Shown: piece after piece, positions 34,830-46,464 of the stretch
Position numbering within the stretch: the first letter of the stretch is position 1
Layout of the letters: every line of letters starts with the position of its first letter
NCBI GenBank assembly: GCA_021234155.1
Contig: JAJEKV010000075.1
Location: forward strand, 2,504,522-2,568,521
Source of the DNA: Isoetes taiwanensis
Lineage: Eukaryota; Streptophyta; Lycopodiopsida; Isoetales; Isoetaceae
Reading direction: 5' to 3'
DNA: 64,000 nucleotides
Translations under genes and position numbers: made by a program
Notes under the pieces: model-generated
What the model saw: the letters and a program-made list of their open reading frames with translations, nothing else
What the model was told of the DNA's origin: nothing
Databases searched by the model: none

Positions 34830-36060
34830 TGCATGATAACTAAGGGGACCTGCCCATCAATGGTGAACTTAAGAAGAAAGTCAAATTTGAAGATGCTTGC
34901 AGCAACCATACCTGATGCCAAGATGCTCCAACATGTGCTCCAGATCCTACCCTACAACATCATGCATGTGAAAAAAAAAAGAGGCACATATCTTGTGAGA
35001 TACAAGCTGTTAAAAGAGAGGGGGTCAGAGACCCTGTATGTGAGCACATGTACCCTATTATGTGAGCACATGTACCCTATTGGAGATACTGTTGGTGATA
35101 GCATGTACCCTGATGGTGATGCATAGTTGGTGCAGTGGATGCACCTTGGTGGTGCAGCAGATGTACCTACATTGCATCCTGCATGGCCTCAAAGGAGTCA
35201 TGGAAGGTCCTCATTTGTGTGATTACAGCCCATGATAACGCAGTCGCCACACCTCAATTGCTAACCAATCCTACCACCATAGAGCACTAATATAACCATG
35301 AATGGTTGCAATCAGACCTAGTTAACTACACTACATATGCAAGTATCAGAGGAATTGAACCTCAAATAACCTAACTACTTACCTGCCATTGTTCAATGGC
35401 GGGTTATAGGAAAGAGTTTAAGGTTTAGGTTATCTGGGATTAGCCACACGCCAACATCAGAAGCATTCAGAAAGTAGTTACTCCACTTTTGAAATAACTA
35501 CATACAGAGAACAAAGTACAATTAGACAAGGTATAGGTAATGTTTTGAATATTCTTCACATCACAACAAACTTAAAATTTAGGAACATGTTGCAACTTTA
35601 GCATTATGGATCCAGTGGTACAACACAAAAAATAGAGAAGTAGTTACAGACTACTCATCATTTTCAAAAAGTGCTTACTAATTCTCTTGGGTGCACCTTG
35701 TGTTTCAGATGCAACAGGGTACCTATCGGCATCACTCCACAACTCCCAAGGCTCTGGAAATTCAGACCCTTGCACCTTCTTCTGATTTCTGCAATGCTCA
35801 TCCCATGAGCACTCATGTGTACCCTCATAGCTACAAACCAAACAACCACATCTTCATCCACAAAGTTGGTCAGCCTTGGAAGAGGTGTTCTTGTGTATCT
35901 TCAAACTTGTCTTCATCACCTTCATCTACATCTTTGCTGCAACCTCATCAAGTTGAGGCACATGATTGGCATGGACTTCATTTCCTCGATGCACATCATT
36001 GGTCGCTACATGAGGTGTAGTCACAAGACTACTTGTACTATTCTCGCCAAATCTAGAGCA
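34830..36060. other. short repeats and an unidentified minus-strand frame
   Basis: TATGTGAGCACATGTACCC is tandemly repeated (35037-35081), followed by GGTGATGC/GGTGCAG phrases. At 35644-35841 on the minus strand a 65-codon frame contains CSYEGTHECSWDEHC, a Cys/His spacing that could bind zinc, and FPEPWELWSDADRYP. The family is unknown to me, and overlapping plus-strand frames are likely shadows. Confidence 0.3.
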
Positions 36061-36080
36061 TGTTAGCACTTGAAGATTAA

Positions 36081-37449
36081 ACAAGGTTTAAAATGAAACA
36101 CACTTATTTAAGAAGTGCATTTGAAAGATTCCTTTATAAAAATTGAAAACTTGAAAAAAAAACATACAAAATAGGGAGCAAAATAGATTGTTAAGAATTA
36201 GCGCTCAAAACCCCCAAAAAGTAACATTTTTGAAGCCTTTTCATTTTTAAAAGAGGGCAAAAAAAAAAAAATGCTTGTTTTAAGGAGAGAGACATTAGTT
36301 TTGAAAACCCAATAAGTACTTATTGTTGAAAATAGAAGGAAATATAGTTTGTCTTTTGCAAGCTTAATATAAGTACTAATAAAATCAAACATATGAAAGA
36401 CAAAGAGTGTGAAATCATGGAGCAAGAAAGAGTTGTTCTAATTAAGCATTGTTGAAGAGACAAAGCTTTCTTTTTAAAAAATTTTCATCAAAATATATTA
36501 TAATTTTAGCACATAGTTTACAATGAAAGAAGTTTATAATTCGTCTCAGATAAACGATACTTGAGGTGGCTCTTCCCAAATTAATACGTGACTCTCGCAC
36601 TCTTAGGATCCTGGTTTTGAGGACACAATAGCTGAGACGCCACTGATTCCAATCCTATTGGCGCAGACAGCCCCAAGACAGCTCCGTGTCGACAAACTCC
36701 ACCTCCTCGCTTTTTCTCCCCGTGAATAGGAGGCTAGATTTCTATATAAGTGCCTTTAACATTGCCAAAGACCGCTTTTGTTCTCCCGCTCGCTTTCATC
36801 AGAAAGGATTCACAAGAGCTTATCCCCGGTCCCCGATGAAACTTATTTTATTAGGGTCTATGTCGACAGAGACAACATTGCGCCGCTTAAGGGGCAAATT
36901 GCTGTGGTGCCTCGCTCCAGAAAAGCATCCAAAATCCAAATACCGGGCGAAAACCACCGTGATTAAGTTATTAATAAGCCTGCGGGTTTCTCGATAATGG
37001 GACACCACAACGCCTTTGTCTCTGTGGTCTCTTAACTTTTGCGTAACAGCCCGGCACCGAAAAGCATTGCGGTGGAGGGATCTTCTCATTCTCAGATATT
37101 GAAATGAGCCATGGTCTTTTACGCCCGTAATAGTAAAACCTATATGGAAATGCTCAAAACAGCTCACAAGCGCTGACCACCACCATGACCCTTTGACGCT
37201 CGCTTTTAGCCCCCGCCAAACAATACATCAATTAAAAAAATTAGTAGGAAGAAAAACAATAAAAATAAGTTAGCCCAAAGGGTGTGGAGGTATAAATTTA
37301 TACCATTTGCCTTGTCAGATAAATTTATACCACGGCCATGTCGTCAGATGAATTTATACGAAGGTTGCTTTTTGTTGGTAAACTTATACCACGATTGATC
37401 CATCCGTATGAATTTAAACCTTAAGGCAACTGTGGTATAAATTTATACC
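36081..37449 (+). repeat. left inverted arm
   Basis: Pairs with 40178-41546. It carries a TATA-like CTATATAAGTGCC at 36739 and a frame (36778-36966) whose counterpart in the right arm is readable on the opposite strand (40511-40768; shared KLLIS and EKAS/EKHP-like phrases). This suggests that the arms once contained transcribed sequence. The inner end is the palindrome array. Confidence 0.9.
37289..37449. repeat. palindrome array 1 (GGTATAAATTTATACC), six copies
   Basis: Perfect 16-bp palindromes occur at 37289-37304 and 37434-37449. Four partial copies lie between (37318, 37347, 37377, 37407), each 10-14 bp of the same core, spaced about 27-31 bp apart. Confidence 0.95.
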
Positions 37450-37480
37450 ATGGAGTTACAGTAAATAGAAAAGCAATAAT

Positions 37481-38770
37481 TTTTTTTTGAAGAACTGTGT
37501 CATCAATATATTAAAAGAATGGTAATGTTACAAAGCAAGTGAGGAGGAAGGAGAACTCCCCAAAAGAGACAAATATACCTCGACACTCCACAACAAACTC
37601 ACGTAAAAACTGCAACTCTATTGTCAGACAAACCGACCATCACCATCTACAACACCTAAGAAGTCCCGCCAAATGGCAAACTTCCGCCTACTACTCCCCG
37701 GAACACCGTAAAAGCTTTGAAATAGCTTGTACATGAGTCGAGGAATCGAGAGGCCGCGCAGTCAATCCCCTAAAAGATCCACAACCGCCTTCCAAATCAG
37801 CTACACCAACCAAGCCACGCGACAGATGCAAGGCTTGTCGCCGCAAGAGCCGCACCACCAGATACACATGAAGTAGCAATCACCGGCTAGTCAATCTCAC
37901 CAAATGTCCCAACCCAATCCTGTGCAGCCTCAAGCAAGTGAGGGCATAAAACCGCATAATGCTCCACAGCCTCATGATGAAGGCCACAACAAGGGCGCAG
38001 AGGGCTCACACCCGCCTAAACCGACTCACAAGGGCATTCACCCTGACACAAATGTGCATCACCCGCCACGTAAGCACCCTAACTTTCGGGGGAAGTGAGC
38101 TCCATGTCCACGCCCAAACCGAAGCCATCGAGAACCCTAAGCCGCAGACCGCTGTTCGGCGGGGCAAAGGTGTCATGAATGGCCAAAGACCCTAGTAAGA
38201 AGACCGCACAAAGCAAGAAGACACAACATCCGATGAACCTTCCAAACCCGCACCACCACATCATCCCGAGGGACTATAGGTATGTGTAGCGGAATACCCT
38301 CGCCACGTGTTCCCGTGATAGCCCTACACAACGCCAGCGAAAGCGAGCTCAAAAGAACTCCCACGGGTAAGCTAGCTGACCACCCCAATACCAATCCTCC
38401 AAGGTGAGCACAAAGCTCGCCTCCAACGGCCCTCAAGGCCGAGCAGCATGCACAAGGGGCAAAGAAGGGCAAGTGCGCTAGGGGTAGAGGAACCCACAAG
38501 AAAGGAGAAGAGTGGTGATAAACCGAGGCATAATCTAGCTAGAAGAGCACACACACATGATCCCAAGCCCGCAACACTCCTGTGGAGAAAAGGGATGCAT
38601 GTGGGAAAGGCCGAGACCATACAACAAAGGCCCAAGGCAACTCCACATGCACAGACGGCTTCTCGAACGCCACACAATGGCGAAGAGATCGCGAATAATA
38701 AATGGGCCAAGCAGAGAAGATGCTCCATCCCCGCAGTAATGCTAATAAATTTAAAGCTTACCAAACGCTA
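37481..38770 (-). mobile_element. truncated L1-type LINE, minus strand
   Basis: The minus strand ends in CACAGTTCTTCAAAAAAAAA, a poly(A)-type LINE terminus. About 450 bp upstream in that sense (near 37915-38010), CCGLHHEAVEHYAVLCPHLL gives the CxxC...HxxxxC pattern of the zf-RVT domain at the C-terminus of plant L1 ORF2, followed by AQDW. Frames shift repeatedly, and no catalytic RT motif is readable. The element is 5'-truncated and dead, inserted in the core of the long-arm element. Confidence 0.65.
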
Positions 38771-39221
38771 GCTGGGTTTGCCGCATGCATCGCCCCATAG
38801 GTTTAAGCACCGACATCGCCCAAGCAGGTCGGAATGAAAAACGATAACCTCCAAATTTTGTCGATATCGTGACTGTGGATAGGTTCTCAGACGCATAAAA
38901 ATTATTTTTCCGATGTATAAAGTCCAAAAATATGTATTTTAGGTTAAATATGTATTTTTTGTATTTTTAACCTACCGGCCGGAAAAAAATTTTTTTGCGT
39001 AGTTTAAACCTTCAGCTTTCGCTTTTACGCAAACTTTTTTCGCAGAAGACGCTGAACTTAACTTAAAAATCGCGATAAGCAAAACCTTCATTTGCTTACG
39101 CCAAAAAGTTTTTAAGTTTTTCGCTTACGCCAAATTCAAATCTTTTTTTTTTTTTTCGAATTTTTTTTCACAGAAGTTAAATCTTCTTCACAGTTTTAAA
39201 TAGCTTATTTTCAAGACGCTG

Positions 39222-39241
39222 AAAAAAAAAAAAAAAAAAAA
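39222..39241 (+). repeat. A20 tract
   Basis: Twenty A residues after TTTTCAAGACGCTG. It could be the tail of another plus-strand insertion at about 38780-39221, a stretch with repeated TTCGCTTACGCCAAA/TTTGCTTACGCC phrases and the inverted pair AGGTTAAA...TTTAACCT (38941-38975). Confidence 0.6.
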
Positions 39242-39257
39242 GGAAATGCCAATTTTT

Positions 39258-39620
39258 TTTTATTTATTTTTATTTTTTTTTGAAGGACTAACAAAAGTTT
39301 ATTAATGAGCAAGAATAAGTACAAAATGAATATTTTCATCTAGTTGTGTAAACACAAGAAGATGCCGCCGAACACGAGCCCATACACCATGTGCTTACCC
39401 ATACTAGATAAGTAAAAGGAGATAAGGTCCGCTTAAGAGTCTAACCGCACTCAATCTGTATGGCGGCCAAACCGGATATAATTACCTAATCTCGTGAGAG
39501 TTTGAAGATGTAACTTGGTCCTTCGACAAGACAAGATATCTTCAAACAGCCTAGAGGACCGAGGAGTGCAAGCTTTTGTACCCAAGTTGCACCACAGATA
39601 GTATCATCGAGAGCACGCCG
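39258..39620 (-). mobile_element. LINE 3' end fragment, minus strand
   Basis: In the minus sense the sequence ends AATAAACTTTTGTTAGTCCT and TCAAAAAAAA, the same type of terminus as the LINE at 37481 and that at 46464. About 350 bp of non-coding 3' sequence is present, and no ORF2 domain is readable. Confidence 0.5.
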
Positions 39621-39727
39621 TAACTTCTGGTCGGGTAGGTTTTGCATAAAATATGTTCTCGCCTATGTGCCTTTGTCTCACATTATTCTTACAGAACAAG
39701 AAGAAGGGGCTACCAACCGATTCCTAA

Positions 39728-40006
39728 ACCTGGTTCAGAGGGGCCAAGGAGGAGAGGCAAAGGCTTAAGGCAATTGAACAGGGTAAAGAGGTTGCCACTT
39801 CCAGTTTTGACACTACTTACGAGAGATTTACTACATTTAATCAGACGCCCAAAGACAGTGGTTGTTCAGGTGACCGCACAAGATTGGGGACTCTTTTAGA
39901 CAAAACAAAATTTTACATTATGCATTGCGATATTCCTTATGGCTTCAAAATCAAGGATAGCGCTTTTGACGAGGAGGCTTTCACCGCGCAAGTCCGCTTT
40001 TCTTGA
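39728..40006 (+). CDS. unidentified frame in the element core
   Basis: Ninety-two codons are open between TAA 39725 and TGA 40004: KEERQRLKAIEQGKEVATSS, then FDTTYERFTTFNQTP and DKTKFYIMHCDIPYGFKI. Composition is protein-like, and an acceptor-like TTCTTACAG precedes it at 39686. There is no internal early ATG, so it would be an exon or a broken frame. No family is recognised; it could be sequence captured by the element. Confidence 0.35.
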   Translation, partial: TWFRGAKEERQRLKAIEQGKEVATSSFDTTYERFTTFNQTPKDSGCSGDRTRLGTLLDKTKFYIMHCDIPYGFKIKDSAFDEEAFTAQVRFS

Positions 40007-40177
40007 TGGCCTAAAAGAAGTCACGACATCCGAAAACCGAGGGTCATTATTTTTCATTCCGACCGCAGACGCATGCCTGCTTAAACCTATGGGAGCCGCC
40101 TCAAGTAACGCCGGGCTTCAAAATCAAGCTTGGTAAGCTTTTTTACATTTAACGCTTTTTTTTTTACATTAACCCTA

Positions 40178-40337
40178 GGTATAAATTTATACCACATCCG
40201 CCTTTTAAGGTTTGAATTTTAAAGGCCGAACAACCATGGTATAAATTTATACAAATAGTAATGTTCAGATAAATTTATACAAATTGTCACCGTATAAATT
40301 TATACAAAGAAGGAAACCGCGGGTATAAGTTTATACC
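40178..40337. repeat. palindrome array 2, six copies
   Basis: Copies at 40178-40193 (perfect 16 bp), 40209 (decayed), 40238, 40268, 40292-40305 and 40322-40337 (one mismatch). It mirrors array 1 at the inner end of the right arm. Confidence 0.95.
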
Positions 40338-41546
40338 ACCATACCACCGGGTAACTTATTTTCCTTGTTTTCTTTTCTACTAATTTTTATTGTCGCTTTG
40401 CTTGGCGTGCTTAAAACAAACGCCAAGGGTCATGGTGGTGGTCCGCGCTAGTGAGTTGTTTTGAGCATTTTCATATAGGTTTTACAAATACGGACACCAA
40501 AAACCATGGTTCATTTCAACACGCCAGAATGAGAAGACCTCCCCCGCAATGCATTTCGCCCCAACCGTTCTAAGTTAAGAGACCCACAAATGGCAAGGCG
40601 TGGTGTCCCATTATCGGGGCCACAAATGCTTATTAATAATTTGATACAAAGGGTTTTCTCCTCGAGATTGATCTTAGATGCCTTTTCCGATCGTGCACCA
40701 CAGCCAGCTTTTAAGCAGGGCCGCAATGTCGCCTCACCGACATAGACCCGTGATAAAGTAAGTTTCATCAGACCGTGATAAGCTCTTGTGAATCCTTTCC
40801 GATGAAAACGAGGAACCGAGCAAGAACGGTGCTAGCGATGCTAAGGGCACTTACACGTAAATCCAGCCCCACTTACAGAAAGAAAAGATGAGGAGGTGGA
40901 GTTCGCCGACTTAGAGCCCTGCGGGTGCCCGAGCCGCAGAAACAAACTCGCACTGCGCTATTGGAATCAGAAGCAGGCCTCGCTATCATACCCTCACAAG
41001 AGTCGATCCTAAGGGGTACGAGTCCCGTGGACCGAAGAACCACCTCCTCCACCGGCTTGTATAAATTTATACACCAAGATTACAAACTAACTTTCATTGT
41101 AAACTATGTGCTAAGAAATATAACATATTTTGATGATGATTTTAATCAAAAGCTTTGTCTCTTCAACAAGGCTTAATTAGAGCAACTCTTTTTCTTGCTC
41201 CATGATTTCACACTCTTTGTCTCTCCCTATGTTTAATTTTCTTAGTACTTATATTAAGCTTGCAAAAAGACAAACTATACTTCCTTCTATTTTCAAAGAA
41301 TAAATACTTATTCAAATTTTAAATTTAATGTCTCCCTCCCTCAAAACAAGCTTTTTTTTTTTCCTCCTTTTAAAAATGAAAAGGCTTCAAAAATGTTGCT
41401 TTTTGGGGTATTTCAATGCTAATTGCTTAATAATCTATTTTGCTCCCTATTTTGTCTCTGCTTTTTTTTTCAAGTTTCCAATTTTTATAAAGGGATTTTT
41501 CAAACGCTTCTTAAATAAGTGCGCTTTCATTTTAAACCTTGTTTAG
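40178..41546 (-). repeat. right inverted arm
   Basis: Reverse complement of the left arm; both arms are about 1370 bp. An extra TGTATAAATTTATACA palindrome lies at 41058-41073 where the left arm has a decayed GTTTATAATTC. Confidence 0.9.
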
Positions 41547-42313
41547 TGCAATCACCCGAACCACCTTGTACAAGCAAATTCCGATCAAACATTGTAAATC
41601 TTTCATAGCTAGTGTCAAAACCGGCCGGGCCAACTTTTTTTCCCCTCAATGGCCTTAAGTCTCCGCTTTCCTCTTGGCCCTACGAACCAGTTCAAAAGCT
41701 CGGCCGGTAGCCCTTTCTTCTTGTTCTCAGAAGAGAACAAGAGACAAAGGCACAAAGACAAAACATGTTTTCTCGCGAAACTTACCCACCCAATCGGTTA
41801 ATCAAGGTGGTCCCCGATTGTACCGCCTCGGTCGCATAAACTGGTAAAGAAGCTTGCACCCTCCCGCCTTCTAAGTTTAGTTGTTTTCATTAGTTCCGAC
41901 CGGCAGTGACAATGTCTTTTCGACCGCAAAAGGAAAGAGGTTGTAAGATCTAAGTGAGGAATAAAGAACATAGTACAAAAGGCTTACGCTTTTAGCTTCC
42001 TTGGCCATTTCATCCGCAGTAAATTCCTTGGCCATAACCTTCTCCAGTGAGACGCATTTAAAAATTTCTTTTTGCTTTTTAGATCCCCGTGAATGAGTCC
42101 GGGCACAATGCTCATGTTTTTCTATTTTCCTTCAATATTTTTTTTTTGGTTTCCTTCCTGGGAGCTTTTCAGCTTGTTCTTTAAGCTCACCATCTTGAAG
42201 ATCCCAAACCCGTAATGGTCGGTCAAATAATTTAGTGTTGAGTAGCGTGAATCTTGAAAGCCTAACCTTTGAAAGTGTGGCTTCGCTTTTAATTATGCCG
42301 AGCCAAGGCATTC

Positions 42314-42501
42314 AGATAATTTTATACCCATCCAAGGCACGGTAGATAATTTATACCGAGCCAAGGCTCGTGATAGGGCTCCAAGATAAATTTATACCGT
42401 ATGCTTGTATCGGTATAAATTTATACCATGTCTATACTCGGTTAAGGCACGGTGATAAATTTATACCGAGCCCCGCTTTCAAGGTTGGTATAAGTTTATA
42501 C
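42314..42501. repeat. palindrome array 3, six copies
   Basis: GGTATAAATTTATACC is perfect at 42412-42427, with shorter copies at 42314, 42344, 42385, 42454 and 42487. Spacers repeat CCAAGGCACGGT and GATAAATTTATACCGAGCC. It lies 768 bp outside the right arm and has no inverted partner in the window, so it may be the surviving end of a second family member. Confidence 0.9.
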
Positions 42502-42539
42502 AAATTGAGGCCATCGCGACAGCTTCAATTCGCATTAAA

Positions 42540-43680
42540 CATACTAAAAGATAATTAAAAGTTTTACTTACTTGACCATCTCGAAGGCAAGTCGAAGTAA
42601 TTGTCGATCGCTTACGTACCATTATAGGCTTCTTTATCTAATCGAAATCCAAGGCAAAGACTATGTGACACAAGCTTCTCGGCTCTTGGAGCTTGTTCTT
42701 TTGCTTCTAAAGTCCTCCCATGCATTTGTTTGAACTCCACGCCGGTGCATAAAGCTTTGATCTTGTCTATCGTGCTCATTTTTATCCAAGTCATTGTCGA
42801 TTGTGACTCACTACTAATGACCTTTTTAGCTTCTTCGGGTCAGCCCCCACGTAGATATGTGCTTCCACGCCTTCCGCACTTCATTACGGCTTTCTTCTTG
42901 TGAAAAGTTCTTTTCTTTGCTTTATAAACTATGTGTGCCTCCAAGAACATAATAGGTGTAATCTTCAAATATGCCTTCCTATAATCTTTTAATTGGTTGC
43001 ACCGACTTCGCCTACCATCACAACTAGTGGCTTACACATGGGCATGAGGATTCCTTCTCATTCTTTTGCTTGAGGATAGCCACATGTGCCGCTGACATAT
43101 TTTCTTTGACCAAGCACTCGACCCCATCTTCATTTTTGGTGGCCTCTTAATCGCAAGTCAAAGAGATGGTTTGCTTCAGTCATGCTCTAACCACTTTGGG
43201 GAGGCAGATGCTTTATGGTGGCCTCGCTTTTTTTCGCAACGGACATGTTGCAAGCTTCATTACAAGGTCAAGACCGCATATCAACTCGCCATCTAGGCCA
43301 ACTCTCCCGTGTTTGAGAATCAAGAGGAACATGTAGAGATAATGGCTAGCTCGATGAAGATGACAGAGTCATGTACACCGCCCCGCACGCACGGCACAAC
43401 AAGTTGCTCGAGTATCCGGGTTCGCCTCGAGATTCGGGGAGAATGCTCATAGCGTCCCACCGATAATGATGAACTGGAAGCCATTCTCGCTAGCTAAAGT
43501 AATCGGAGGTAACAAGAGGGGATGGAATTCCCACCAATTAAAAGTGCAATCGATGAGAACAAATGCCGCCAATGCTTTCAAAGTGGGAGTTATACTTTGA
43601 GACGGTAAGAACAAGAGTGGAAAGAGAGCAAAGTCCAAAGCAAACACCGCCGTCATAGATCTAGCTGGCGTAAAGGTTCT
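42540..43680. other. unassigned; long minus-strand open frame
   Basis: A 130-codon minus frame at 43447-43839 and a 60-codon one at 42612-42794 have no motif that I can name; the former overlaps the start of the plus-strand LINE. I regard both as unproven. Confidence 0.25.
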
Positions 43681-45393
43681 TTTTAAATGCAAGATGTGAT
43701 GATACTTTTTACCTTCCTTCAAAATGATGGTTCCAGCCACAAAGTTTCCGGAGATGCTAAATCTTTTGGGGTGCATCGAGTCCATTTGAATAAAAGTAAA
43801 AGCACAATTATCCCGCAACTGAGGGAAGACGAGATCCATGGAATAAAGGTCACAGTCACAAAACCGCCACCAAATTACTTGGCTTACCTTTGGCGCTAAT
43901 ATGAATCAAGTGTGGTTATGGGATCCCATAGTCAATAGGATGAGGAAAAAAATACAAATGTATCCTAAATCCCTTTCCCTTGCGTGAAGAGTCGAGATTG
44001 TTAATAGTGTGATTGCAAGTACACACATTTTTTTTCTTCAGCCCATCATTGCCGATAAATCCTCCTATAGGAAGCTAGAATCAGCCATGAGGGATTATAT
44101 CCGCAAGGTGCCGAATGGTCTCCCCGGAGTAACTGACCGCCTAGGAAAGAAGGAGGTCCGGGCCGCAAAGACCTTTTTGTCCAAGCACAAGCCCCCCAAA
44201 AGAAAGCTAGTCCGAGATCTTTAATGTTCATCGCCCTCTCCAGTTCTTTGAAATTGGTAAAGCAATCGGGGGTTACATCTCTAGAAGGGTCTCCTTCACT
44301 CCTCATCATCTTCCCCGACCAAATTTCTTTCAACTTAAAAGCTGCCCCGTGCACATCCAAAATTTTGAGAAGAATTCTCCTCAGATGGAACCAAGCATCT
44401 CCCCGCCGTGAGCTCCGGCCTTTGACTTCTCTAGTAATAATTTTAGTTTCTTCTGGCATCAGGACCTGACCGAGGAAGAGGAGGGATGTTTAGCCCTTAA
44501 ACATCCTCTTAAGTATAAGGAATGGTGCTATGCAGATCTGCATACCATTGGTTCCATGAAAAATGGTGACAAATGGAAAGATTGGGGAGACCTCACCTCA
44601 ATCCCCGCCTCGACACCTGATACAAACAAAACATCTATGCCACTCTAACCCGAAACCCGCTTGACAAGCAAATGAAGCTCTAATTGACCCGTGGTGGGCG
44701 CCCATATAAGGTTTCTAAAATTTATAGTATGCTTTTTGGATAGGTCTCAATTAAAAGTGAGCAGAGCTTGGAATTGCCAACAGGATCTTGCTATTGAAAT
44801 CATAAGACAGGGGTGGAAACTTCAATGTGCTAGCAAAATCGGGCTCTTTAGATGGTTACTGCTGAACAAAAGTTTAAAAACAAATGGTTTCAGAGCCCAA
44901 TTCAACAATCGAATTCTGATTTATGTCCAATGGGTCGGGCTCCACGTAAAACAAATTCACACGCCTTCCTCTGGCCCTTGGCTTTTTTTGGCAAAGGGAT
45001 TCAACCTCCTCGTGCAACATACTCCTATTGATGAGGCTTCCTTTGCTACAATACTTAAATCAGAATTCTTTCAAAGGAACCATTCGGATCCTTTCTTTGC
45101 CGGGCCATATGGAAACATAGAAATGAAGTTGCTATCTCCGATCGGCCCCAAGTCCAATAAACTCAAAGCTTCCTTTCGTGTCCTCCTAGCTGAAGCTGCC
45201 ATGGCTCATAAGGCAAAAGCAGTGGCTTGAATTATGACAGACACGGGATTCCTTTAGGAAACTTCAATGGTTTCTTCTCAGTTTTTCACTTTGCTCTTTA
45301 ATGATGTGGATTCTTTGTTTGACGTGAGCTTCACCGAGGAGGCACCATGAGGGAGGACATGCCCGCGAGGTTGATCCTCGTTATCGTTTCTTT

Positions 45394-45939
45394 ATTAGGG
45401 ATTTTTGAGATCATAAAAGGCCTTCTAAGAACCGCCGACTAAGTTATATGGACTACCAATCAAAAACGTAACCGTATCCAGCCGGTAAAATAGCTATAAT
45501 TAACTCAATGGATCACATTTTCTAGCATAAGTGTTGATAGAAAAGTCCAAATGAGTTCTCGCTTATGCAATAGATAGATCTCATTGAGATCTTCCCAACC
45601 TTGAGTGGTTTGCATATCGCTTAGCCCCATAGGATAGTAAAAAATGGTAAAAACCATATTTTTTGGAGCTTTGACAATCATAAGTGGTTAAAATATGTGC
45701 AAAGCACCTAAGGTTAGAAAGATCTCAACGAGATCTATCTATTGCACTAAACGAGAGCTCATTTGGACTTTTCTATCAATAGTTATGCTAAAAAATGTGA
45801 TCCAAAGGAGTTAGTTATAATGTATTGCTTTTGCCGACCGACCTCGCCAGCTCGATTTCTGATTGGTAGTTCATTTATCTTCATTTGGCTTAGTTGGCAT
45901 GTTTTGAAGGCCCTTTTTTAATCTCAAAAAAACCCTAAT
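45394..45939. mobile_element. foldback MITE copy 1, inserted in the LINE
   Basis: ATTAGGGATTTTTGAGAT at the left pairs with ATCTCAAAAAAACCCTAAT at the right. The inverted similarity continues inward for about 240 bp (GACTACCAATC, GATCACATTTT, AGTCCAAATGAG, ATAGATAGATCTCATTGAGA), leaving a short central loop. TA lies directly outside GGG...CCC on both sides, consistent with a Tc1/mariner-type TA target. It has no coding capacity. Confidence 0.85.
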
Positions 45940-46018
45940 GCTCGCCTTTGGAAACCATTGATGCACTTTTCCTCGCTTAAAATCGAGGTTATCACCGTGA
46001 TTACCTTTTACCCTACCG

Positions 46019-46228
46019 AATGATGAAGATCTCTGGAGGTTCATCCCGGAGATTAAACCTTACTTCCAAGCAAAGCTGAAAATTCATGAAGATGCTCGTG
46101 ATGCTTGGGTTATGTATCTCCTGGATTCAACAGGTTATGGGCCGAATGAACTTGACGACCTGATGCTTGTCCATACAGAGGAGGCCTTTGCTATAATCAA
46201 TCTCGAAGGGGTCCCTGATATTCTGTAA
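46019..46228 (+). pseudogene. LINE C-terminal coding piece
   Basis: An open stretch (DEDLWRFIPEIKPYFQAKLK, HEDARDAWVMYLLDSTGYGP, then ELDDLMLVHTEEAFAIIN) ends in a stop about 220 bp before the poly(A). Its position fits the end of a plant L1 ORF2, or a short downstream extension in this LINE family. I know no named domain for it. Confidence 0.5.
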
Positions 46229-46464
46229 AATGTTGACCAGCTTTACAGACTTTCTCTATGCTCTGAACTATTTTTAAAAGTGCTTTTTCCTTTGTTTTGA
46301 GCGGGTATCCTTCCCCTAAAAAAGGTTTGTGGTGGTCCTCTAGCCATCACCATTTTTCCATTGCAAGGTTGATCCCTACAATGGTTTTTTTGTATGTATG
46401 ATCATGTAATTTTCTCATATACTAATACAATCTCTGCCGTTTCTTCAAAAAAAAAAAAAAAAAA

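Larger units (their letters stand above)
36081..41546. mobile_element. long-inverted-arm composite element, 5.47 kb
   Basis: Left (36081-37449) and right (40178-41546) arms are reverse complements of one another over about 1.37 kb with moderate divergence. Matched landmarks are TAAACAAGGTTTAAAATGAA, the CAATAAGTACTTATT-type block, GCAAGCTTAATATAAGTACT, CTTATTAATAA and the TATAAATTTATA arrays. The right end reads CACTAAACAAGG outward-in, a CACTA-like terminus; the left has GATTAAACAAGG. Three bases outside are CAA and GAA, weakly like a 3-bp target duplication. Arms this long are more usual for MULE or foldback elements. The core holds LINE fragments and one open frame, but no transposase, so the element is non-autonomous. 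Confidence 0.85.
43687..46464 (+). mobile_element. 5'-truncated L1-type LINE with poly(A)
   Basis: ORF2 pieces follow the family order. QDVMIL stands where FADDVMI (catalytic YADD/FADD) is expected, then LNKSKSTIIPQ and PPPNYLAYL (43697-43899). DPIVNRMRKKIQMYPKSLSL and VEIVNSVIASTHIFFLQPII follow (43923-44050), then the LESAMRDYIRK segment (44077). A zf-RVT-like GLFRWLLLNKSLKTNG lies at 44849-44896, and a C-terminal piece at 46019-46228. An untranslated tail ends CCGTTTCTTC plus A18 (46447-46464). One Asp of the FADD pair is lost, and frameshifts are frequent. A foldback MITE interrupts it at 45394-45939. The RT fingers and endonuclease are missing. Confidence 0.85.

Noticed and set aside
38173-38771. 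Overlapping long frames on both strands (up to 130 codons)
   Set aside because: GC-richer LINE-derived DNA open on both strands. Only the zf-RVT-like piece near 37.9-38.0 kb has family support.
44046-44459. 137-codon minus-strand frame
   Set aside because: It lies antisense to clearly L1-like plus-strand ORF2 sequence and has no resemblance of its own.
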